Below, in pieces: positions 56,181 to 64,000 of a DNA stretch of 64,000 nt. The translations under genes and the position numbers were made by a program. Source of the DNA: Perilla frutescens (Eukaryota > Streptophyta > Magnoliopsida > Lamiales > Lamiaceae). How positions within the stretch are numbered: the first letter of the stretch is position 1; each line of letters begins with the position of its first letter. The DNA lies in the NCBI GenBank assembly GCA_026008535.1, contig BRKX01000006.1, positions 47,232,664 to 47,296,663 on the forward strand, in the 5' to 3' direction. The notes under the pieces were generated by a model, which did not search any database, had not been told where the DNA came from, and saw nothing but the letters and a program-made list of their open reading frames with translations.

Positions 56181-57659
56181 CTTTCGCTAATTTTTTTATA
56201 TGAATTAAAATCTAAACCTCACTATTTTTTTGCATGTTTTTAGTTGTTGGTGTGAGATGCATTTATAAAGAAGAACGTGTACCATGGTTGTTGGAAGAAT
56301 TGAAGCATGCTTCAATTTTAACTCGCAGCCCGAGAATGACTAGTACTTGTCCCTATCGGTTGGGACTGGTCCCTATTGATCGATACTGATTCATGTCGAT
56401 GGGTACTAATCCTTATCGGTCGGTATTGATGCACTATGATATAAAAAATGAGGAAAAAAGTACATTTGTGTAAGTGAATAACATGTTTTTTTGAAAAAGT
56501 TGATTAGGTCATCACATCAAATCAAACTTTGGGTGGTGATAGAGTAAAAGTGGGTATATATTGAAGGTAAATTATGTGGGTGGCTATTGATGATTGAGCC
56601 CTAACCTAAGTGTGTATAGAATGAAGAGGTCCCTTATATAATCTCAATACTATAAGTATTATTAATTTTAGTAGTGTATGAATATCTCCTTATTAGGTTC
56701 TGGAAATTAAAAAAATAACTAACTACTAAAGTTTTTAAAAACTATAAATATTAAATAGGGATAATATTGAAAATTTATCTTTTGTATCTTGTTTTTATAA
56801 ATATTTCTAATTTACATGTGAATAGAAAATGAACCAGGACATAGTATGGGATAGAAAGAGAGACGAAAGAGTAATGTATGATAGGGGATCCAAAGTCCGA
56901 ACCAATTGTGTCAAGCAAAGGGAGTCTGTAGTTTTCCGAGCTTTTTATTTTTTGTCATTTAATTACCTTATTTTTTATTTTGAAAGAATTTTAGTTTAAT
57001 TTTATTTTTATTTATTGTTATGATGTTACTTGTATTTTGTCAATTCAACTTTAATTTCCTTTTACCTTTTGTTCTCCTTCATAATTTTTCTATTCGTAGT
57101 TTTTTTAAATTTAGAAAAGAAAAATATCACAGAAAACAATCACAAGTTCAAAAAAAAAAAGAGCATTGAACTATTATTTAACAAAATCAATGCATTATTG
57201 GATACAATGTTAAACACTTTTACATTTAATTTTTATCTCTTATTTATGTTAATTTTGGACATTTTGGTGAATGAACTTTTGGTATCTTTTAAAGTTGAGA
57301 CACTAAATAAAATTTTGAACTTTTAAATTTCATAAATTAAGGAACGGAAAAATGAATTAAAAATGTAGAAGTTGAGGTCACAGAATAGAATAACATAAAT
57401 TGAAGTCGCAAGAAAGTTGAAGTAGCAGAGCAAACTCAGATTTAATGAGCTTCGTTTCCACGAGGAAAATGAAGTTGGGCTTAAAAAATAAAAACGATGA
57501 TTTAATTTATATTTGCCTTTAAGTGTATTTATAATGTTACAATATCATTTTTCTTACATCCCTTCAAACTAATAATTACCATGGATTTCATTAAATTAAT
57601 GAATATGATTTATCCATAATTTATTAACATGCATGGATTATGTTCACATAATAAGACTC
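56181..57659. other. AT-rich intergenic stretch, no gene seen
   Basis: 56,335-56,430 contains 'ctatcggt', 'atgtcgatgggtac' phrases also seen at 32,510-32,612. The remainder is low-complexity; a T/A-rich open frame at 57,030-57,326 was not accepted. Confidence 0.45.
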
Positions 57660-57917
57660 TAGGGCCGTATAACAGGGTGTGCAAGTTGAGCTCCCGCACA
57701 GGGTCTCATAATTTTTGGGGCGTAAAAAAAATCTATTTAATATACCTTAGGGCCTGTTTGGTATCCATATACCAGTATATCAGATATCAAATATGGGTAT
57801 CAAATATCAGGTATAAGTATTAGATTGATATCTGATATCTATGTTTGTGAACTTTTCTTATATGAGATATCAAATCCTGATTTTTAAAAAATAAAGTTAA
57901 CTTTTAACTGAAACGTA

Positions 57918-57970
<53 letters not shown>

Positions 57971-57972
57971 CA
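57918..57972. repeat. (AAT)n microsatellite
   Basis: About 17 AAT units followed by ATC units, inside the Harbinger-like element. Confidence 0.9.
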
Positions 57973-58087
57973 TCATCATCATTATTTTCTAGCATACCAA
58001 ACTATACCAAAGTATTTTGCAAGTATCATTGATCATTACATTTCAACCTATCAACATTAGATCATCCTAATATACAAAAAAAATCTC

Positions 58088-58960
58088 CTAAAAGATTAGG
58101 GATGAATGAATGTTTGATAGAAAAGCTATGCAAAAATGACAATGGCACAAAGGCCCGCCCTCCTTTTCTTCTTCGAGCTTCTCGGGTTGTAGCTCGATTA
58201 CCTCAATAGGTGGATCCATGTGCACGAAGACAACTGCGAAATCAAAACCAGATAGAAAAACTCCAGTCACTGAAAATGCAGCACTAAATCACTATTCCTT
58301 CCACTATATCAGAATCAGCATGCTGTGTTATCATCCTATCATAACTATGAACAGGAGTAATCATTTGATGATTTTTGATATAATGTCTCGAATCTCGATA
58401 TTTACCTAGATAGATTTACATTCTTTCCAATCACAAAACATCATTGACTCGAGTGAGATGCAAATCACAAATAAAACCACCATAAAGCTAGATCAGACTC
58501 ATGAACCAACCCTAAATAATTGCAGGACGAATTCACATACCCAATCAATGAAGAAAACAAACAAAAATCAACTGCATTTGCAGATAGCAATGTAATCGCA
58601 CCACTTCATCCTCAAACAAAGAATCAAAGAACAAAAAGCAGGACGATCTGCCAAAGAATGCGCCAATTCAAATGCATACGATTCGAAATCCAAAGATGGA
58701 AAAATGAAAATTATAAAACTGGTAATGATCCAAGAGTGACGGCACACGAGAATTCAAAGCAAGGAAAGAAAAATTCACAACGTTGCAGGAAATGCTTCAC
58801 CTGAAAATCCAAAGCTGGTTCGAAATTCCTTCTCCTTCCTTCTCGAAGATTTGCTGCGGAAGTTATAATTTTCTTCCCAAATATACAAAATTTTCTGCCC
58901 AAATATACATAATTACTCTCAACTTATCTCTCATCTAACGACAATCCCATTTTTCACGAA
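58088..58960 (-). pseudogene. Possible captured host gene 5' part
   Basis: On the minus strand a non-repetitive, mixed-composition stretch includes a pyrimidine-rich leader with intron-like edges ('attttcag', 'tttcgcag'). It then reaches an in-frame ATG at about 58,219 giving 'MDPPIEVIELQPEKLEEEKE' and a few more residues before the frame runs into stops at about 58,090. It looks like a 5' UTR, an intron and a short first coding exon taken into the element. The parent gene was not recognised. It could also be sequence of the autonomous parent element. Confidence 0.3.
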
Positions 58961-59304
58961 GTGAAGAATAAGGAATTCAGAAACTTTTACCTTGAAATTG
59001 AAGCGGATGAACTACTAAAATAAGATTTTTGAAGATGCGAACAATTTCCCCAAAACAAACATGAATAATTTGGGCTATGTAATTTGGGGGAGGAGAAGAA
59101 AAAGAGAAACAAGGGTTTTTCCAGATGAGATATGAGTTATACCAGTGCAAATATTGGTATATAAAATATGTTAAAAGTGGAAATATGAGTATATCAAAGA
59201 TATCAATTTGATATCCATATACTAATATACCAAACACATGGTATGAGTATGGGCCATTTTGATACCCATACCTGATATACATATATGGATACTAAAGGCC
59301 CCCT

Positions 59305-60337
59305 TTATATTTTTTTAAGAAAATAAATTCTCTCTATTCTCTTCTAATACATAATACAAATATCGGGATTTTCAAGTTCCAACTTCCAACACAAATATTA
59401 TTTCCTCTTTAATTTTGAAACTTTTCATCTTCTTCCATAATTATTTTTCTAATTACCGTTAGAATTTTCTTTATGAAAAGAGCTTCTTAAATACTCATAA
59501 TCTCATATCAAACTGCAATATAATTCTACAGACTAAAAAAAACCCTCGCCTAGTAAAACAAAATTTTACACTTGATCCAACAATTTTGGACCAAAATCTC
59601 TGTATGATTTGATGATTTGCCCAATTAGAATTTTGATCTAATCCTCTGCTGACACCAACACCGGTTCGCTGCTAATTCTCTGCGGTTTTACATCTTGCCA
59701 CCGCAGTCGGCGACTTTTTCATCCCTCGGTAAATTTTGTGGCCTTTAAATCTTTAATGTTTGACTATCGAAACACGAAACTCTAATGATTTTTTTTGTTA
59801 ATTTGGTTTTTAATATTTTGGAGGTTTTTGAATTCAATGCTTATTATATGTCGTGTATTATTGGGAATTTCGGTTAAGAGATGATGATTTGGATTTGGAT
59901 TAATGTGCAACTGTGCACCTTAGTTCTTAGATAGGGGAAAAAAAACTTGGCATTTGTGGCTCAAAATTATGCTAAGGAGTTCTGTTTTATACAAAGGAAT
60001 GCTTTTAAGATTTGGTCATCATGTACTCATTTAGGTCTAGATTAGTAGATTTTTTCAGTCTTTCAGATATTTAGAAATAATTGTTTCGGTGTGATCACCG
60101 TATTCTTATGAATCTATGGACTACGGTGTAGAGCAGTAGAGATGGAGAATTATATTATCTGATTTTGAATTTTTTTCTTTTGTCAAGGATGGAGAATTGA
60201 TGGCAATTGGCGAGTGGCGAGCAGCGAGCTATTGCTTATTAATTATTTGATTTGAACTTCTTACTTCCTTCCAGGTTGTTTCAATCCTTTTTTGATGAAT
60301 TTTTTAAACCTTTGCTTTGAGTTTTGATTATTTTATT
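59305..60337 (+). other. hAT 5' non-coding region
   Basis: No frame. Lies between the nested element and the transposase start and presumably contains the hAT promoter and leader; a CT-rich, gene-like stretch is at about 59,640-59,740. Confidence 0.45.
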
Positions 60338-62131
60338 ATGCCTCCTAAAACTAGAAAATTTGAGTCTAGATATCAAAAACGCATGAAAAAGAAAAAAGTT
60401 GAAGAATTGATTGAGTCACAAAGAGGAGCTCTTGATAGATTCATTAGAAAAGATTCACAAGTTGATGTTGAAAATATTACTACTGAAAATGAGAATGTTA
60501 ATGTTGATGTCGAAAATGAGAATGAGAATGTGGAAAATATTACTGCTGAAACTGAGAATGGTAATGTTGATGTTGAAAATGAGAGTGAGAATGTTGATGC
60601 TGAAAATGAGAATGATAATGTTTATGTCAAAAATCAGAATGAGAATGTAAAGGATAGTTACCCTGAAATATATGATCCAAGAAAGTGGGATAGTCTTGAT
60701 GCTGATATGATTGATTTATTACTGAAAAGGGGTCCTAAAAGAGATTTAACTATTGTAAAAGGTCCGAAAGATTAATTTTCTAGGCGATTTAATGCTACTA
60801 GAGTTTTATCAAATGGAGAGAGAATTGATAGAGAATGACTTGTTTATTCGAAAGATCTTGATAGAGTCTTTTATTTTTGTTGTAAAATATTCCAAAAGGG
60901 ACATGGAAAGGTTCATTAGCAAATGAAGGTTTTATGGATTGGGCACACGTTTGCTTAAGACTTAGAGAACATGAGACAAGCATGGACCATGTTAAAAATA
61001 TGACCCCTTGGTATGATTTACATTTAAGGTTTCAAAATAATCAAACTATTGATAAAGTGGCTCAAAGACAAATTGAGAATGAAAAAGATCACTGGAGAGC
61101 AATTTTGCTAAGATAATGTGAAAGGATTGACTCCTAAGCCATTGTCATCCACTCATTGGGAGAGTCGAGTAGATAGTGTTAAAGCTATAAGGTTTCAAAT
61201 GTTAGATATACGTGAGGCTTTACTTCAAGTATGAGAAAATGATAATGATTCTAAGATAAGAAGTGAAGTGAAATCCTTAGCAAATAATGAGCTTGGTGAT
61301 TTTGAATTTTTTATTTCAATAATCATTTGGTTTGAAATATTATGTGCAATTAATGTGGTTAGCAAGCTCCTACAATCAAAGAACATATTTATTGATGTTG
61401 CCATTGAAAAAATAAAAGGATTGATTTCTTATTTTGAGCAATATAGAGAAACTTGATTTAATGATGCTCTAGATAATGCTAAGAAAATTGCCATTGAAAT
61501 GAATATTGATCCGATATTTCCTAAGAGGTGTGAAATTCGAAGAAAAAATATTTTGACGAGAATTCAAATACATCATCAGTTATTGCACTATCTGTTGAGG
61601 AATTATTTAGAGTTAATTATTTCCTTTACATTGTTGATGAAGCCATATCTTCTCTTAAAAGCAGGTTTGAGCAATTTCAAAATTATGAAAAAATATTTGA
61701 TTTTTTGTTTACTTCTAACAAGTTGCGGTCATTTGATCATTTGAGTTTTGTATTCATTTTGAAAATGCATTTAAACATAATCAGCACTCTGATGTTGATG
61801 GGAATGAGTTATTTGTGGAGTTAAAGTTACTTAGAGAAATATTGACTGAAAATAATATAGGACCTCTTGATATTTTGAAGGTTTGAAAGGTTTAGATTGT
61901 TTTCCTAATACAATTGTCGCATATAGAATTTTACTGATTATTCCTGTTAGCAGAAAGAAGTTTTTCAAAATTGAAATTGTTGAAGTCATCTATGTTCGAC
62001 GATGTCACAAGAAAGACTTAATAGATTGGCGATGATATCTATAGAAAACGATATTTTGGAAAAGATTTAATATGAAGATTTAATTGATGAATTTGCTTCA
62101 AAGAGTACTAGAAGAGTCTCACTTTTTATGT
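60338..62131 (+). pseudogene. hAT transposase (TTF / ZMYM1-like), degraded
   Basis: Start ATG 60,338: 'MPPKTRKFESRYQKRMKKKK', a basic leader. An Asn/Glu/Val-rich repeat region (60,470-60,650) follows. The TTF-type zinc-finger region appears in pieces: 'YDPRKWDSLDADMIDLLLK' and, after a stop at 60,772, 'RRFNATRVLSNGERIDRE', 'LVYSKDLDRVFYFCCKIFQK', 'FMDWAHVCLRLREHE'. Most of the catalytic (DUF4371) core is lost. A later piece at 61,268-61,456 ('NNELGDFEFFISIIIWFEIL') and the C-terminal dimerisation domain at about 61,880-62,120 ('LDCFPNTIVAYRILLIIPV', 'SIENDILEKI') remain, with frame changes. In intact relatives the protein cuts and pastes the element. This copy cannot act. Confidence 0.75.
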
Positions 62132-62322
62132 AAAATTGTAGAAGATTCATATTTGCTTAAGGTTGTATTGAGAATATTATCAACACTATAAATACAATAT
62201 TTTGAATTTTTAGTCTTTCTAACAATATTACTATAACTATAAAAATTATAACAATTTTTTTTATTTCAAGGCCTAATTTTTATTATTTGCACAGGACCTA
62301 TAAAATGATTGAGATGGCCCTG

Positions 62323-64000
62323 TACGACTCCAACATATATGCACCTGCTTTGAATTCTTGAATTGGCATGAGGGTAGAGGAAATGTCAATCGAGTCGCCG
62401 CCTTATTTTCGAGTTATTCCGTTCAAATTAATTTGTGTTTATTTCTATCGGACTAGAATTTTCTCACCTCACCTTTTTTTTCTTAAGACATTAAGATCAA
62501 TCGATGAGAATGTATGATTTACGTATGAATTATGATGTTAAGAACAAATAGAAAAAAAAATCATGAGTTAAAAAAAAAAAAAGAACAGATATAATTGGAA
62601 GATACATGGGCTTGAGCCATAGGTATAATACATGGCCTTTGCACATTTATATATTGTGTCTAGTCATTGAATATTTCTTTAGCATTTGTATGAATACTTT
62701 TTTTATTATATATTTTTTTATTTACACATTACAACATTTGTGCATTAGGCACACCGAGAAAGGTGCCAGGAAATTCTTTAATTAGTCCTCATGGAATGGT
62801 TTCGTTAGTGAAGTAATGATCATGGGTTTGAATGTCACAAGTGTTTTCTAAGCTGATATATTTATGTATAACTATATACCCACAAGCATCAGTTATATAA
62901 TCTGAAAGAAAATCCTTAATTAGTTGATGAGAAAATAAAATTTAAATGGGCCAATATAACCAATTTAAATTATTATGGGCCAAAATTTATCTTATTTTAT
63001 ATTTTTAAAAAAGATGCAATATATACTTGAATTAGTCATTAATTAATTGCAACTAATTGGGTCTATTGTATTTTAATTGTGTATATATCTCATTTTATTA
63101 TTTTTTATATTAGATATAGTTTGCTATTACCGTTGTAACGTAATAAACATTAGTAAAACAAAACATACATATACATGAAATTAAATGAAGGAGAGTATCC
63201 ACATGGATTCTAGCTAATTCAATTCGTTTTATCACTCATAAAATCAGAATTGTTAATTATAGTCCTTTACGATATTTTGAAACGGAGAGCATTTGATTTG
63301 TTTTTCTTATTTTGATGAAAGCGAAAACTTAGATGTTATTTGTCCCTAATTGCCAATTATATATTTATATTACGATTGATGAATATCAAATCATTGTAGG
63401 TAAACCTTTTTTTTTCAATTGTCAAAGACAATTGAGCAATTACGTTGAAAAGGATGAATTTCTTTATGGCAATGATCTCACTTAAAATATCAATAACTGG
63501 ACCTCCATGAAGTGTCTCGAATAATAAATAAATATATATGTGGGATTTTTTTATAAAAAAATGTGACATTTTCAATCTTATTCATTATTAACTTCCACCA
63601 AATTAAGAAAAAAAGAGTTCCGCCTAATTTCAGAAAATGAACATGTTCATTTCTATGGGAATATTGTCTGGCCCTTTTCAGTTTTATTAGTTATCTACTT
63701 TCACCCAAAAAGAAAATTAAAAAGAAAAAGAAAAAGAAAACTTGAATCTGTATTATGTACTTATAATTTCTTGGAAATTATTGTAACAAAATTAATCGGA
63801 CAAATTTAAGTAATGCATAACTTCAAATATTAAGTCGTGGGACAAAGTTTCAGTAAAACTTTGGGTATAAACTTTTTATCAAGACAAAATATGTGTTGTT
63901 TTCAGGTCAAAATCCATAATATGGATGTTTTGACTTGGATCCAATATAAAAAAAGTGGTGACATTTTTGTTATTATTTGAGGAAAGTGTATGTTGGTGTC
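62323..64000. other. AT-rich intergenic stretch, no gene seen
   Basis: Beyond the hAT duplication the sequence is AT-rich with A- and T-runs. No gene, repeat unit or RNA gene could be supported on either strand. Confidence 0.45.

Larger units (their letters stand above)
57750..59304. mobile_element. Harbinger-like element nested in the hAT
   Basis: Left end 'gggcctgtttggtatccata' and right end 'tatggatactaaaggccccc' are imperfect inverted repeats, with further pairing inwards ('gatatcaaatatgggtatc'-type sequence). TTA lies on both sides (57,747-57,749 and 59,305-59,307). The 1,555-bp interior has no transposase but holds a stretch (about 58,090-58,960, minus strand) that looks like host 5' leader and first-exon sequence. 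Confidence 0.55.
57660..62322 (+). mobile_element. hAT transposon with 8-bp target duplication
   Basis: Left end '(t)agggccgtataacagg' and right end '..gatggccctg' are inverted complements (CAGGGCC ends, first left base changed). The flanks TAAGACTC (57,652-57,659) and TACGACTC (62,323-62,330) form an 8-bp duplication with one mismatch, as expected of hAT elements. Sub-terminal GC-rich 'gcaagttgagctcccgcaca' and 'tttttggggcg' are also typical. It carries a broken transposase (60,338-62,131) and a nested Harbinger-like element (57,750-59,304); without the latter it is about 3.1 kb. Confidence 0.8.

Noticed and set aside
57030..57326. 98-codon hydrophobic frame as a membrane protein gene
   Set aside because: Its Phe/Leu/Ile/Asn bias is what AT-rich DNA gives by chance; no promoter or homology recognised.
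1..64000. CRISPR array, bacterial or phage system
   Set aside because: No regularly spaced direct repeats with unique spacers, and all coding relics are of plant transposon, plant nuclear or mitochondrial type.

Overview
This window looks like AT-rich intergenic DNA from the nuclear genome of a flowering plant, probably a eudicot. The evidence is plant-type transposon lineages (Sirevirus-like Copia, LARD, Pack-MULE, hAT, PIF/Harbinger, LINE, SINE, Stowaway-like and fold-back MITEs), fragments of a plant GT-2 trihelix factor and of an HSP70 gene, and a piece of mitochondrial nad4. An asterid (Lamiales-like) source is only a guess from the style of the Copia accessory proteins. Nearly everything recognisable is mobile DNA. 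The one convincing host gene is a small minus-strand gene of about 77 codons at 27,935-28,168 with its own TATA box. No intact large host gene, rRNA, functional tRNA or CRISPR array was seen.

Layout. 1-1,700: a gypsy-type LTR relic, related to 51,668-52,880. 1,700-9,590: AT-rich DNA with fold-back elements, a SINE, a telomere-like patch and a Stowaway-like MITE. 9,590-13,184: a minus-strand LINE relic broken by a gag-protease mini-Copia (9,759-11,439; 5-bp duplication ATCAA; unusual inverted ends) and by a mitochondrial nad4 insert (12,804-12,990). 13,190-21,555: a non-coding LARD (5-bp duplication GTAGT) containing a near-perfect 766-bp tandem duplication. 21,591-27,900: MITEs and gene-poor DNA. 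27,935-28,275: the small host gene. 28,505-30,095: a Pack-MULE with about 450-bp terminal inverted repeats carrying GT-2 and HSP70 fragments. 30,100-33,563: gene-poor DNA and two fold-back elements. 33,585-50,974: a 17.4-kb Copia element. 50,982-51,670: a DUF1985-like relic truncated by that Copia. 52,870-56,180: further relics, including a minus-strand MULE transposase. 57,660-62,322: a hAT element (8-bp duplication) with a Harbinger-like element nested inside. 62,323-64,000: nothing recognised.

The most interesting object is the Copia element. Beyond LTR, PBS, gag, protease, integrase, reverse transcriptase, RNase H and PPT, it has about 8.2 kb downstream of pol. There lie three successive plus-strand reading frames that are diverged paralogues of one another. 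Each has its own TATA-like box, AACGG/CCGTT motifs and a pyrimidine-rich leader, as if the element carried three duplicated accessory gene cassettes. Coding frames in gag-pol are broken mainly by single in-frame stops that fit C-to-T or G-to-A change, the pattern expected of methylated, silenced DNA. Other second-look items are the mini-Copia whose two ends are inverted copies of the same LTR end, and the Pack-MULE that joins two unrelated host gene pieces.
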